DNA of 64,000 nt from Orientallactaga sibirica (GCA_036365145.1 JAEOAD010000032.1:959501-1023500); one strand, 5' to 3'. Shown: positions 32,295-43,476, numbered from the stretch's first letter. Numbers and translations are program-made. The notes: a model not told the origin generated them from the sequence alone.

Positions 32295-32616
32295 TGTGGT
32301 GGTTTCAATCATATGGTCCCCGTAAACTTATGTGTTCTGAATAGCTGGTCCCCAAGATTATGGCAGTTTGGGAGGTGGAGCCTTGCTGGAGGAGTTATGT
32401 TCTTGCAGGTGTGTTATAGCTAGCCCTCTGCTTGTTATAGTTTGGCATTCTCTCCTGCTGCTGTTTTCCAACTGTTGCTGCAGGCAGATGATGTCCAGTC
32501 TCTGTTCTACCATATTTCTCCTACCATCATTATGGTTCCACTCAAGCTTGTATACTAAAGTGAAAACTTTCCTCCTACCAGCTGCTTTTGGTAGTGTGCT
32601 TTGTATCAGCAGTACA
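32295..32616 (+). mobile_element. ERVL-MaLR LTR
   Basis: Starts TGTGGTGGTTTCAATCATATG, contains GGAGGTGGAGCCTTGCTGG and ends near CAGCAGTACA. It belongs to the MT/ORR1-like type also seen at 2170-2492. Confidence 0.75.
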
Positions 32617-32823
32617 TTCTGTTTTGAGACAGGGCCTCTCTGGCCTGGAGCTCATCAGTTACAGGTGAGCCATCAAGATCTAGGGACCCTTCTGTCTCAC
32701 CTCTCCAGTTCTGGAATTACAAACGTGAGTTGCCACACCTGGAAATGGGTACTGGGGAGCAAACTCAGATCCTCATCCTTGTGAGGCAAGCACATTCCCA
32801 ACTGAGCTAGCTCCCAAACTCCA
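32617..32823 (-). mobile_element. B4 SINE
   Basis: Antisense: TTTTGAGACAGGGCCTCTC, GGAGCAAACTCAGATCCTC, GAGGCAAGCACATTCCC. The 138-aa frame at 32368-32784 spans this SINE and the preceding LTR and is not a gene. Confidence 0.75.
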
Positions 32824-33375
32824 CACCATATCTTTTTATTCCATTCCTTTAAAACTATAATTGTTTAAAATTAGTTTTTGTTCTGAGTTATCTTCTGGCT
32901 CATCAACCTGAGTGTGTGTAGGGTGGGCTTTGCTCTCTATTTAGGGTGATCTGTTACAAACTCAAGTTTTTTCTGACTTTGCAGATTCAGCTCAATACCC
33001 TAGCTCCTCAATCACTTCTGTAATGGATTGGCTTGGACTTTCTAGGGCAGGTCATCAGTATATACTCTAGTTTCAATGTTTGATTTTTCTGATGTTCCCA
33101 CAAATGTCTAAAAGGACAATGAGTCTTCCTATGCGATATAGAGTAGACCTCAAACATTCTCCAGTATAGCTCAACTGCAGCTTCCCTGCTACATTTTTAG
33201 TATCATACATTTGACAACACCCAACCCAGTCTTCAACACAATGCTCTGGTGATGTATCCTTCACAATGCTGCTTGTGTCTTGTCCCATCAGTGCAGCTGC
33301 CTCCATCTGATCTCTAACTCTTCAGATTACTGCTTAAAGCTACAGAAATGTCCTCAGGCTGGTTAGCAGTTTGTT
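32824..33375. other. Single-copy or very old DNA
   Basis: A 77-aa minus frame (33073-33306) has no recognisable family. No clear repeat signature. Confidence 0.4.
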
Positions 33376-33481
33376 TGTCATCTCTATGACCATATATCCT
33401 ACAAGAAGCAATTTAAGGGAGGAAGGGTACGTTTTGGCTCACAGCTTGAGGAAAATACAGTCCATCATGGCAGGGAAGGTG

Positions 33482-33569
33482 TGTAGTTTGAATGGATGTC
33501 CCCCCCCAATAGACTTATGGTGTTTTTTAAAAATATATTTTATTTATTTGAGAGAGAGAAAGAGGGAGG

Positions 33570-33612
<43 letters not shown>

Positions 33613-34089
33613 GGTGTGCATCCAGCCACTGCAAACAAACTCCAGACACATATGTGCCCCCTTGTGCATCTGGCTTACGTGGGTCCTGGAGAATCAAACT
33701 GGGATCCTTTGGCTTTGCAAGCAAATGCCTTACTGCCAAGACATCTCTCCAACCCAACTTATGTTGTTTTTTTTTTTTTTTTTTTTTTTTTAAGCTTCTC
33801 TCCAGCTTTCTGGTTGGTGGAGTTGTTGCTGGGGACGGATCTGGTTTGTAGCCTAAAGCTATGCAGTTTTGGAGCTCTGCCTGTGTTCTTTGCTGTTTAT
33901 CTGCCAGTTTTGCTCTTGATTGTGATGCCGTTGTGTCTCTCTGCTTTGATCTGTCAAAGGGGCCAACTTCTTCTGCCATCATTGGAACTTCCCTGGATCT
34001 GTAAGCTTCAAATAAATCCCTTCCACCCACAAACTGTGTCTGGTTTGGATGCAGCAAACACTCTACTCAGCAGCATGGAGCTGATGACA
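33482..34089 (+). mobile_element. MaLR LTR carrying a SINE
   Basis: Starts TGTAGTTTGAATGGATGTCC; after the SINE it continues through GGGGCCAACTTCTTCTGCC, AATAAATCCCTTCC and ends near GAGCTGATGACA. The 225-, 176- and 140-aa frames here span the SINE and LTR together and are artefacts. Confidence 0.85.
33530..33756 (-). mobile_element. tRNA-derived SINE inside a MaLR LTR
   Basis: Antisense copy with a long (AG)n tract (33550-33609). The target-site duplication begins ACTTATG (33513-33519 and 33757-33763) and may extend into the T-run. Confidence 0.93.
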
Positions 34090-34340
34090 TCAGAAGACAT
34101 AGTGGTAGTCAGCTCCTCAGCAGTGGAAGCCTCTGGCTATAACTCCTCACCTTCTCATGTCTGGGTAAAATAGGAAGTAGAGAACAGAGGGGAAGCATAG
34201 ATAGGCTAAAACTTAAAGGATAAACACAGGGCCTCACTTCCTCTCCTAATGATTCTACCCACTTCAAACAGTACCACCAGCAGGACACTAAGGGTTTAAA
34301 CACATGAGTCTGTGGGGGCGCATTTTACATTTAATTCATA

Positions 34341-35448
34341 ATAGGAAGCAGGCTGTTTGTTTGCTCAAGGTTGGATATCTGCCTACTATCTGGAAATGGT
34401 TGCCATATTTTTTCCTGGTTTTACATTTGTTTGCTATGATTATTTAATCTAGTGCCAGTTATTCTATCACAGCTTCCAGCAGATATCATAATGTTTTATT
34501 TTGAATACAAAGATCAGTATACCTGTAATGAGGGCAAAGAAAGCACATCATTGATGAACAGGTAACTTGTTGGTGAAGACAAGTGCAGACTCTGTAGTGG
34601 GCAGGCTGCTTGTTCTCAAGGCCTTCAGTTGATTGACTGAGGCTTATCAATATTATGCAGAAAAAATCTACCATCTTTGAAGCCTAATCATTGAAGTATT
34701 ATTCACACCTAATATAATCGCTTCATTACAACATCTAGACTAGTGTTGAACTAATTATCTGAGTGCTTAGCACAGTGAAATTGTCACATAAAATTAATCA
34801 GAGCCATAACTGAGATTCTTATTTGACCCCTATAAGTACTCTTCAATTGCTTATAATTGATTTTACTCTTATTTAATTCCTAGAATCTTATTTCATTTCT
34901 CCTATTCAGTATTTTACAGAAGATATAGGAAGAATAGGAAGATTGCTCCTATGCCATAGTTGAAACATTTGGTCATCTGTTATAACTAGAAGTACTAAGT
35001 CAAATAATTAAAATGAAATTAATAACTTTTATTAATTGGCCCTAAAACTGTTCCATTACTATAGTAAATATGTAAGAATATCCATCAATATTTTACCTTG
35101 ATAAAAATGCTCATTATTTTAACAGCATTTGTTTGGACAAGGGGATATGGGTTATATTTGAATTTGTTTAAAGTTTATTGTAAAGTAAATTGAGAAGTTT
35201 TAAAATAATTTTTCTATCAATTTTCAGTTCTCATTTCACCTAATTAAACTGGGCTTGTCAGTCTCAGTGTAGAGCTGTAATGGGCAGTTAGACAGTTTCA
35301 GTGAGTGTGCCTTGTTATATGCACTTTGTAATTTCTCATTTTGATAGCTGCTATTGTTTCTGTTTATATTTGGCATTAGCAGAAAACTTTAAAGTAATTT
35401 GGTAGTAGCATGATGAATAAAACATTTCTTCAGACATGTGACTTATGG
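34341..35448. other. Repeat-free AT-rich block, candidate regulatory DNA
   Basis: About 1.1 kb without repeats. It contains three TAATTA cores (34752-34757, 35005-35010, 35241-35246) and further ATTAAT/TAATCA sites, a pattern common in developmental enhancers but also favoured by AT richness. No exon is recognised. Confidence 0.4.
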
Positions 35449-35540
35449 GAACCTCTCTCCACCCCAGTACTGGGGACAAAATTTAAAGTCTTGCACATAC
35501 TAGAAAATCCCTCTACCACTGAGCAATACCCCCAATGTTC
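35449..35540 (-). mobile_element. ID SINE
   Basis: Antisense: CCAGTACTGGGGACAAAATT, TTGCACATACTAGAAAATCC, CTACCACTGAGCAATACCC. Confidence 0.65.
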
Positions 35541-35559
35541 TCCACGAATGTTTTTCTTT

Positions 35560-35758
35560 TTCTCTTTTTGTTTACTATTTATTTATTTATTTATTTATTT
35601 ATTTGAGAGCCACAGACAGACAGAGAGAGAAAGAGGCAGATAGAGAGAGAATGGCCCCACAGGGCCTCCGGCCATTGCATCTGGCATACGTGGGTCCTGG
35701 GGAATCGAGCTCCAAACTGGGGTCCTTAGGCTTCACAGGCAAGCGCTTAACCCAGCCC
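35560..35758 (-). mobile_element. tRNA-derived SINE, internal deletion
   Basis: Antisense copy with (ATTT)n tail complement 35577-35604. The central CACAAGGTGGCACATG block is missing (GGCCATTGCATCTGGCATACG), and the head is shortened (GCGCTTAACCCAGCCC). Confidence 0.88.
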
Positions 35759-35835
35759 TCTATCAATGTTTTATGCAATATTTTTCAAGTGATATTTATG
35801 GAAAAGAAGGATTTAAAAAAAATAAATGGTTCTTA

Positions 35836-36180
35836 TTTGCTGGAAAGATGGCTTTGTGGATAAAGTTCTTGTCCCACAAACATGAATTCCTGAGGTCAGA
35901 TCCCCAGCAAAAGCTGGGAGCTGTGGTAGGCTTCTGGAATTCCAGCACACCCCTGCAAGATAGAAAGTGGAGACAGAATTTCCCACAAGCTTGTGGAGAG
36001 TAAGTCTGGTGAACTCAGTGGTGAACATCAGTGAAAACTGAGACGCTTGCTTCAAATGTAGTAGAAAGCAAAGATCAACACATAAAAGTTTTCCTCTGTC
36101 TTCCACATGTGTGCCATGGAATGTGCATACCCATCCTCACACACAACACACACACAATGCACACACACACACACAATGCA
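35836..36180 (+). mobile_element. B4 SINE
   Basis: GCTGGAAAGATGGCTTTGTGG, CTGAGGTCAGATCCCCAGC, CTGGAATTCCAGCACACCC, and a tail that expanded into CA repeats (36138-36182). Confidence 0.8.
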
Positions 36181-36277
36181 TACATTCTATTTACATATCC
36201 ACACATCAAAAAATTAAAAGAACAATATTTCCAGTATTATTTATTTATTTATTCCATTTTTATATTAAAAAAAAACT

Positions 36278-36476
36278 GGGCTGGAGAAATGTCCTGTAAA
36301 GCCTAGGGACCCAGGTTTGATTCCCCTGTACCTACATCAGCCAGAGGCAGAAAGTGGCACATGCATCTGGAGTTCATTTGCTGTAGCTAGAGGCTCTGGC
36401 ATGCTCATTCTCTCTCTCTCTCTCTCTGTCTCCCTCCCTCTTTCTTTGTCTCTCCAAAAAATAAATAAACAAAACC
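36278..36476 (+). mobile_element. tRNA-derived SINE, A-box region deleted
   Basis: The head runs GGGCTGGAGAAATGTCCTG straight to TAAAGCC, losing the A-box segment; B-box CAGGTTTGATTCCCC is intact. Preceded by an A-run. Confidence 0.9.
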
Positions 36477-36871
36477 CTGTCAGAAATTATATTACCCATA
36501 AGTTTAAATTTTCCATATTTTCATAATAAACCATATAACATGTGTAAGAAAGTCTGTGTCAAAACCATAGAGTAAGTCCCCAAACATTTTCTCAAAGTAT
36601 CTCAAATTCGCTTCTAATATACTTCTAATATACATGCAGTTTCTTACCATCATAAGTATGGAAATTAATAATGGCACTTTGAATTCTTAATTAGAATTAT
36701 GACATCTATAAGTTTTATTTCCTAAAACTGATTGAAAGATTTTATTTTAATATTGTTTAGTTATTAATTTTAATTCTAATTCACTAAATTGAATGATCTG
36801 AATGTCTAGTTTTGTACATATGTGCTTAGAAGAGTTTGAACAGCAGGAAAACTTGCTATACGAGAAGATTG
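36477..36871. other. AT-rich single-copy DNA
   Basis: No repeat or gene recognised. TTAATTAG is present near 36688. Confidence 0.35.
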
Positions 36872-37080
36872 TGGGCTAGAGAGATGGCTCAGTAGTTAAG
36901 GAGCTTGTCTGCAAAGCATAACAACCTAGATTGGTTTCCCCAGTACCCAGGTGCACAAAGTGGCACATTATTTGGAGTTCATTTGCAGTGGTAAGAGACC
37001 CTGGCATGCCTATTCTCTCATTCTCTCATTCTCTCTCTCTCTGCTTGCAAATAATAAAATATTAAAAGAAAATAAAAGTG
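36872..37080 (+). mobile_element. tRNA-derived SINE
   Basis: Sense copy with GGGCTAGAGAGATGGCTCAG. The segment between CAGTACCC and GGTGCACAAAG is shortened. Confidence 0.9.
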
Positions 37081-38139
37081 TGAAGTCCTTATCCCTCATC
37101 ATATTTATTCCAACCTAGACCAGGCCAGGAATTAAAAACAAAAGGAATGTTTTGTTGAACAAAGAGCAGAATTTGTACCCAAGAAGCCTTCTTCCTTCTC
37201 CTTGTCTGTGTTTCAAAATCCTAAACCCAGGTAAGAGATCATACTGAACACCAGGTGTGATGCTCAGCAGAGGCACTGTGACATTAGATTGGGTGTCTTA
37301 GACAAAGGAAATCTTCCTCTGGATGCAGGAGATAATTGGAGCCTGGCAGAAATGGAGTGAGGCAGGGGAGTATATCCTCTGTCTAGCTAATGCTGAAGAA
37401 GATGAAAAGACCCACAGAAAAGGACAGCTGTGAGTTTTCTGGTTTGACAAAATATCTTCTTGTCTCAAGCAGAGAGCCTCTGGGCTTGAATGAAAAATTA
37501 AGACTTGAGAGATTTTACATCCATGGTTGGCAGGCTTACTGATGCCTGAGGACCAAAGAAGTCTCCCCAATTTATAAAGGATCTTAGTTCCCAGAGCTGC
37601 ACCCTGAGAGCCAGGAGCCCATAGAAGTTAACTGTTGCATGCATCGTTCATCATGTAGACTAGAGAGGGAAATCACAGTGAGTCCACTGAAAACAAATTA
37701 CTGTAACTTGAAACTTGAAAACTCTATATCAAAATGTATAGTCATTATCTCCAAAGTCTACTTCTCCATATTCCTTTGAGTTTTGTTGATATTTAATGTA
37801 CTAGAGAATTGGAATTGTGCATCAAAGTTTATACATTGATATTGTTTCCTTTATTTTCAATACCCCCCCCAACTTGGCTTTGTTATATTGTCAGGTATCT
37901 TATGACCTCAGAATGTGGTTACAATGTCTTCACTATGGAGTAAGTTCTTATCACATTTTAAAAAATTATTTTTCATTACATTTATTAATATTTAACAACT
38001 TCTTCATTGCCTTAAACTTGTTCTCATTTATTTATGCCTGCTGTGTGTTCTCTTGGTCATCCAATGTGTCTGCTCAACTGTTTTTCATTGAAATACATTT
38101 GCATGTGTTTTTATGGGTATAGAAGGATCCCTTGCTGCT
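37081..38139. other. Single-copy DNA, no gene recognised
   Basis: A 90-aa minus frame (37298-37570) and a Phe/Leu/Ser-rich 101-aa plus frame (37817-38122) show no recognisable domains. Confidence 0.4.
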
Positions 38140-38252
38140 TCAAATGAATGCTTGTCCAACTTTACATGGATGGCTGGGGAACTGAACCTGGGTCAGCTGG
38201 CTTTGTAAGCAAGCACCTTTAACCTCCAAGCCGTCTCTCTGGTCTCCCCAGC
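38140..38252 (-). mobile_element. tRNA-derived SINE fragment, old
   Basis: Antisense head portion only: GGCTGGGGAACTGAACCTGG, GGCTTTGTAAGCAAGCACC, CAAGCCGTCTCTCTGG. Confidence 0.65.
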
Positions 38253-38440
38253 TACATTGGCAAAGTAACTATTTTATTTAAATGTACTAGATATACACTA
38301 AAAAGTACATGCATTTCATTCAAAGATGGTCTTTATCTTGGGAGTTTTTACCTAATTTGATTGATCATTTTCACTCATAAATTTGTTTTTAGCCTTTTTA
38401 AAAAAGTATGATTTGCTTGAAGTTTTATAAATTTACATAA

Positions 38441-38622
38441 GTACACTACAATTTTTAGAGAGAGGGAGAGAATTGGCATACCAGGGCTTCCAGGAACTGC
38501 AAATGAGCTCCAGGTGCACAAGCCACCTTGTGCATCTGGATTACTTGGGTCCTGAGGAATCGAACCTGGGTCCTTAGGTTTCACAGGCAAGCGCCTTAAC
38601 TGCTAAGCTATCTTTTCAGCCT
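38441..38622 (-). mobile_element. tRNA-derived SINE, short tail
   Basis: Antisense: AGAGAGAGGGAGAGAATTGG, CACCTTGTGCATCTGGATT, B-box complement GGAATCGAACCTGGG, head complement GCTAAGCTATCTTTTCAGCC. Confidence 0.9.
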
Positions 38623-38824
38623 TGTAGACCACATTTGATATTGCAGCACCTGCATAATATAAGCTAAGAATGTTTTTATATTTTTAAAGAGTTGTCCCCC
38701 CAAAAAAATAAGGAGAAAGAAATATGACTGAAATCATATGTATTATATGTATGTATTGACCATCTGGTCCTTTATACAATAATCTTTGCCATCTCCTAAT
38801 ATACCTTTTTTTCAAAATACATTT

Positions 38825-39017
38825 TTAGGGATGGAGAGATGACTTAGCAGTTAAGGTGATTGCCTGTGAAGCCTAAGGACACAAGTTCAACCCTTCCAAA
38901 CCCAGGTAATTTATATGCATATGGTGGCACATGCACACAAGGTGGCACATGCATCTGGGGTTTGATAGCTGGAGGCCTTGGTGTACCAATTCTCTCTCTG
39001 TCTCATAAAAAATACAG
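38825..39017 (+). mobile_element. tRNA-derived SINE, internal-duplication variant
   Basis: Contains GGTGGCACATGCACACAAGG followed by a second GTGGCACATGCATCTGG. It sits head-to-tail with the next copy. Confidence 0.88.
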
Positions 39018-39223
39018 TTTTAGGGCTGGAGAGATGGCTTAGTGGTTAAGGCACTTGCCTGCAAAGCCCACGGACCCATGTTCAACTCTCCAGGTCCCAG
39101 TTAAGCCAAGTGCACAAGGTGAGGCAAGTGCACGAGGTGGCACACGTGTCTGGAATTCAACTGAAGTGGCTGGAGGCCCTAGCATGCCAATTCTCTCCCC
39201 CTCATTAAAAAAAAAAAAAAAAG
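39018..39223 (+). mobile_element. tRNA-derived SINE, internal-duplication variant
   Basis: Central block doubled (GTGCACAAGGTGAGGCAAG, then GTGCACGAGGTGGCACACG). The tail is a pure A-run. It directly follows the 38825 copy, sharing the junction GTTTTAGG. 39224-39668 is single-copy with nothing recognised. Confidence 0.92.
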
Positions 39224-39663
39224 GCCAGCCTGTTAGACTTGCCTTAAAAACACACTTTTAGAAGATGACATTCCTGCCCTGTGTGTATCCAGTTGCTGGT
39301 CCAGGTGACTTTTGGACACCACAGCTGGAGGCTCCATTCGCTACACTCCATGGCTGGAGCAGGCTTGAAGTGCCAAGAACTCAGGTCTTCTAGTAAAACT
39401 CCCTAAGGAATGACATCACAGCATTATCATATTGATTAGTGGGTACACATTACTCCCTGGGAGGGGTTGTCTGAGACTCTCATTCTAACCTAAATCACAG
39501 ACTTCTCTGAGGACATCAAGCACCAATTTTCTACCAGGGCAACATCATAGAAGGTGCTAACTTTCTGAATTCTTTCCACTTCTTGTCTCACTTCTTCACT
39601 CCCCTGTCAGGATTTCCTGGGATTCTATTCCCAATAAACTACTCACACCTACAAGTCTTTCTC

Positions 39664-39668
<5 letters not shown>

Positions 39669-39725
<57 letters not shown>

Positions 39726-39735
39726 GGAGAGAGAT
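39669..39735 (+). repeat. (GT)n(GA)n compound microsatellite
   Basis: GT units at 39670-39694 run directly into GA units at 39694-39722 and then a GA-rich tail. Confidence 0.95.
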
Positions 39736-39779
39736 GGGCATGTATAGAGGTCAGAAGACAACTTCAGGCTTGGTCCTTG

Positions 39780-40016
39780 TCTTCCACCTGTTTTTGAGGC
39801 AGGGTTTCACATTGTGCACCACTTTGTGAGCCAGACTAGCTGGCTTATGAGCTTCCAGAGGGTTCTCTTGTGCCTGGACTCCCCTAGGTGCACTGTCCCT
39901 GTGCTGACAGACGCTCACAGTACAGTGTCTGTCATCATGAGTGCTCTCAGAATCCACACTCCGGTCCTCATATTTGTGTAATGAGCACTTTATATGCTGA
40001 GCCACCTTCCTAGCCC
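39780..40016 (-). mobile_element. B4 SINE, diverged
   Basis: Antisense: TTTTTGAGGCAGGGTTTCAC and a head complement GCTGAGCCACCTTCCTAGCCC; the middle is highly diverged. Confidence 0.6.
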
Positions 40017-40040
40017 TAAAATATTCCTTAGGATGGGTAT

Positions 40041-40042
40041 TT

Positions 40043-40099
<57 letters not shown>

Positions 40100-40109
40100 T
40101 TTCTTTCTT
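40041..40109 (+). repeat. (TTTC)n microsatellite
   Basis: About 16 units, one interruption near 40098. It generates a Lys/Glu-repeat frame on the minus strand, which is an artefact. 40110-40538 is single-copy with nothing recognised. Confidence 0.97.
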
Positions 40110-40553
40110 GCATCCTGAATTGTGGTTTTAGTTCCAGGTACAAATTAAGTATCTTATAATTTGAAATGACTCATATAGTAGCCTTTTGTCACAAGTTTTA
40201 AAGCTATACTATAAATATTTTACATCTTATTTTTATTGTTAAGCTTATTTATCTTCACAATGTCTCATATGAGTTGAACTCGCTTATCCTGTGACTAATG
40301 CTCCTCACTTTAGAAGCACATTTGTATGTGTGTGTATGTGTGTGTGTGTTCCTTTTATTTCCTCATTCTACTTTATAGGTCAGAGTGATACCAGATTTTC
40401 AAATGTTGTGATAAATTATACTCCAGATAAAGAAATCAGTGTTGTTGCTAAAACCTACATTTGTCAATGGGCAATTTCACCTTTAGACATTTCAGTATCT
40501 TTCCCCATCAGATGAAATAAAAGAATCATGACAGAGATAAGAAAGATAGTCAC

Positions 40554-40717
40554 GGCCGGGCATGGTGGCACATGTCTTTAATCCTAGCCCTTGGGAGGCA
40601 GAAGGAGGATTGCCATGAGTTCAAGGTCACCCTGAGACTTTGTAGTGAATTCCAGGTCAGAACCTGGGCTAGAGTGAGACCCTATCTCAAAAAACAAACA
40701 AAGAAACAAAAGAAACA
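40554..40717 (+). mobile_element. B1 SINE, full length, with TSD
   Basis: GCCGGGCATGGTGGCACATG, GGAGGCAGAAGGAGGATTGCC, CCTGGGCTAGAGTGAGACCC and an A-rich tail. A 15-bp target-site duplication with one mismatch: AAGAAAGATAGTCAC (40539-40553) and AAGAAAGATTGTCAC (40718-40732). Confidence 0.96.
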
Positions 40718-40984
40718 AAGAAAGATTGTCACTATCCAATAATGTGTGCCTTTTCTAAAGAACACCCCACAAAAATGTAAAATATTGAATATTATATTCA
40801 ATATTAATACAATAATAATAATAGGTAAGGACTATCTGGACACCTGTTCTCTATGATTCCAGGCACCCCTACAGTTTTGGGACATCATATAGTTTAGTAA
40901 ATTGTGGTGATTTTTCTTGCTCTGCTTGCTCATGCAGGAGTAATTTATATAGGAGGAGAAACTTATGTGGCTGGGATTTATTTA

Positions 40985-41155
40985 GGGCGGTGGTTCTCAA
41001 CCATGACTGTACATTGGAATTTACAGTGCATTAAAATCATTGTGGGCACCTGGGTCTCCTTTAGAGCGATTTCGGTTTCATTAGACTGGAGTATGATCTG
41101 AGCACTGGGCACTTGGATGGATGATTTTCACGTGAGACTAAAGCAGAGAAACACT
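40985..41155 (+). mobile_element. MER5-like hAT-Charlie DNA fossil
   Basis: GCGGTGGTTCTCAACCATGAC ... CACCTGGGTCTCCTTTAG ... GCAGAGAAACACTGAGAATC: a diverged non-autonomous hAT element of the MER5 type with recognisable terminal inverted repeats. Marks ancestral mammalian DNA. Confidence 0.75.
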
Positions 41156-41242
41156 GAGAATCAGCTAGGAACTTAGAGATTTCATTGGGCTTTGATATTT
41201 TCTTATTTGAGTCTTTGATATTATTAAAATAAAAATGTGTGT

Positions 41243-41381
41243 GAGGGTTAAGGCGTTTGCCTGCAAAGCCAAAGGACCTCAGTTCAATTCCCCAGGACCC
41301 ACGAAAGCCAGATGCACAAGGTGGCACATGCGTCTGGAGTTCGTTTGCAGTGGCTGAAGGCCCTGGCATGCACCCATTCTT

Positions 41382-41414
<33 letters not shown>

Positions 41415-41490
41415 GTGTATGTGTGTGTGTGTGTGTGGCTCTTTCCCTCTCTCACTCTCTCAAACAAACAAATAAATAAAAATTTAAAAA
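41243..41490 (+). mobile_element. tRNA-derived SINE, 5' truncated
   Basis: Begins at GGGTTAAGGCGTTTGCC, so the A-box part is lost. The central block keeps CpGs (GGCACATGCGTCTGGAGTTC). The (CT)n tract contains a (GT)n insert at 41416-41437. Confidence 0.92.
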
Positions 41491-43465
41491 GAAATGTGCA
41501 TAAATCCACAAGGTGATTTTAATATGAGGCTCTTTTTCCTCGGAAATGATTTGTTGTTGTTGCTGTTGCTGCTGCTGTTGTGAAATCTTTTTCTGATGAA
41601 ATTGAATGTCCCTAGGTCTTTGTGAGTGAGGCAGTGTGACTTCTTGTCACCTTGCCTGCTGGGAGGATGCAGCTGTACCACAAGCTCACTGCTCAGTGCC
41701 GTTTCTCCCACAAAGCAAACAAGGGCTCACTTTTACCTCTGGTGCACCATATGAACCGGCCCCCAAAAGCCCGAGTCTAAATGTCTGTCTCTTAGCCAAC
41801 TCCCCTCCTCAAGCTTACCATCTTGTTGTTCCTTCTTCCCTCCATTTCCTTCTTCTCCTTTGTATTATAAGGCCACTTTGGTATATTAAAGTATATAAGT
41901 AAGGGTTTTTCCCTCCCAGGTTTTATCCACAAATTCTTTTATGGTTTAAGACCAAAGTGGATGTGGAACTTTTAAGACAACCATATAAGTGGATAGGCTA
42001 GCTCTCTCTCTCTCTCTCTTTTTCAAGTAAGCAAATTCGCCTTTCACGTACAATGATTTAACTAAGGATTATATTATTTCTAAAATAAAGATTTCTAATT
42101 ATAGTATCATTCAAATTATTCACTCTTAGAGTTTATAGGCATTTTAATGAAATGATAACAAAAATAACAGTACTTTAGCAAAAACATTGTATCTCATATA
42201 TAATAATAGAATAAAATAGCATATAGAAATTCATTACCCATCCCCTTTTCCTCCCTGTTTTTCCCTACCCAATATCTAAGATAACAGCTCAATGAGATTG
42301 CACAGATGACAGGTGATGTGCCTGCCCTTCTTTATCTTTGAGCCCTCTGGAAAGGATTTGATTTTTTTTTCATTCGGGAATTTAATGTAATTTTATTTCA
42401 ATCAACCATTGCATTGTTAAAGAAAAATATCAAAGCAAACATGTATGGTATTTTCTTTGCTCTGGAATTGTAAAATTTCCATTTTTCTGAATAATTACAT
42501 TTCCTTTTAAATGTCTGTTCTTCCATGATGGGCCCATATCTAGCAAGTTAACTGATCTATAGATGATTAATGTGCTCCTCTTAATACACTGTCAGAATTA
42601 GGAAGTGAAGTGTAGAAAAGTTTGAAACCCCCCCCCAGAAGTCAGACAATGAAACCAGTCAGCAGGAGAGGAAAACAATATTTCACGTTATTCTATTTCA
42701 ACAATCTCTGTAAACATCTTGACAAAGCCATAGCCTTCTATTGATCAGTTTAGAACGCCATTCTCCTCCAGAGAAAACTAGTAATAAAATGAATGCCATT
42801 AAGGGTTCAAGGACCCTGTCACAATATACCACATGTGACAGATCCCTCTGTGCTCCAAATGTTCCACATTTATAAATAAAAATCCTTTTGTCCTCTTCCT
42901 AAAATTGTTCTTTGCTGTAAAATCATATCAGTGTGATTTTATATCTCAAATCCTTATCTTGTTCTCATTTATACATTTGCCTCCTGCCTCCACTCTGGCA
43001 AGGGTGATACATTTATATCTTCACTTTGAGTTTAGAGACAGCAGAGAGAATTGGATTAACACACCAGGGGCCTTGACAAGGCCACAGTGCCTCACACTGC
43101 TCCTGCACAGTGCCTTCTATTACAGAATGGAGCTTGTCCTTGGTAAACTTATCTGTTTATTTCTCACTTTTGGATACCTAGGTGGCTTTATGATACCCTA
43201 TTACTAGAGTTCTATCAGATAAAAAATAAAAATAAAAGCTAAGCAAGCAAAAACCAAACAGGCCTTGTTGCCCCAGGTAATGGGATTCTTATCAATCAAC
43301 ATGGATAATTGTTGTTTTATAGATGAGCATGAATACTTTAAATATAAGTTTCTTTGCATTGATCTTAGAATAAAGAGCCTGTGGTCAGTAGAAGGCATGG
43401 TTCAAGTCGAGTTTCTCTTGGCGAATTTTATTTACCCAAGGAAGAGCAATTTATTCTTTGAGCAT
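41491..43465. other. Two-kilobase repeat-poor block
   Basis: Only short low-complexity tracts (a GTT/GCT run near 41549-41581, (CT)n at 42002-42020). AT-rich stretches with TAATTA-type and AATTTAATG motifs lie at 42050-42600. Frames of 87-100 aa show no recognisable domain. Candidate conserved non-coding DNA, unproven. Confidence 0.4.
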
Positions 43466-43476
43466 TGTTTCCACTT

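Larger units (their letters stand above)
33376..34340 (+). mobile_element. Unnamed interspersed repeat, copy 5, split
   Basis: The left part (33376-33481: AAGAAGCAATTTAAGGGAGG, CAGTCCATCATGGCAGGG) and right part (34090-34340, ending GCATTTTACATTTAATTC) flank a MaLR LTR that itself carries a SINE. Confidence 0.65.

Noticed and set aside
33496..34173. 225-aa plus-strand frame, the longest in the window
   Set aside because: It crosses a SINE, its GA tract (Arg/Glu repeats), a T-run (Phe repeats) and a MaLR LTR; no domain and no constraint expected.
37298..37570. 90-aa minus-strand frame as a possible gene
   Set aside because: No domain, no neighbouring exon, and composition typical of chance frames.
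39751..40143. 130-aa frame with Lys/Glu repeats
   Set aside because: Produced by the (TTTC)n microsatellite read in antisense plus an adjoining B4.
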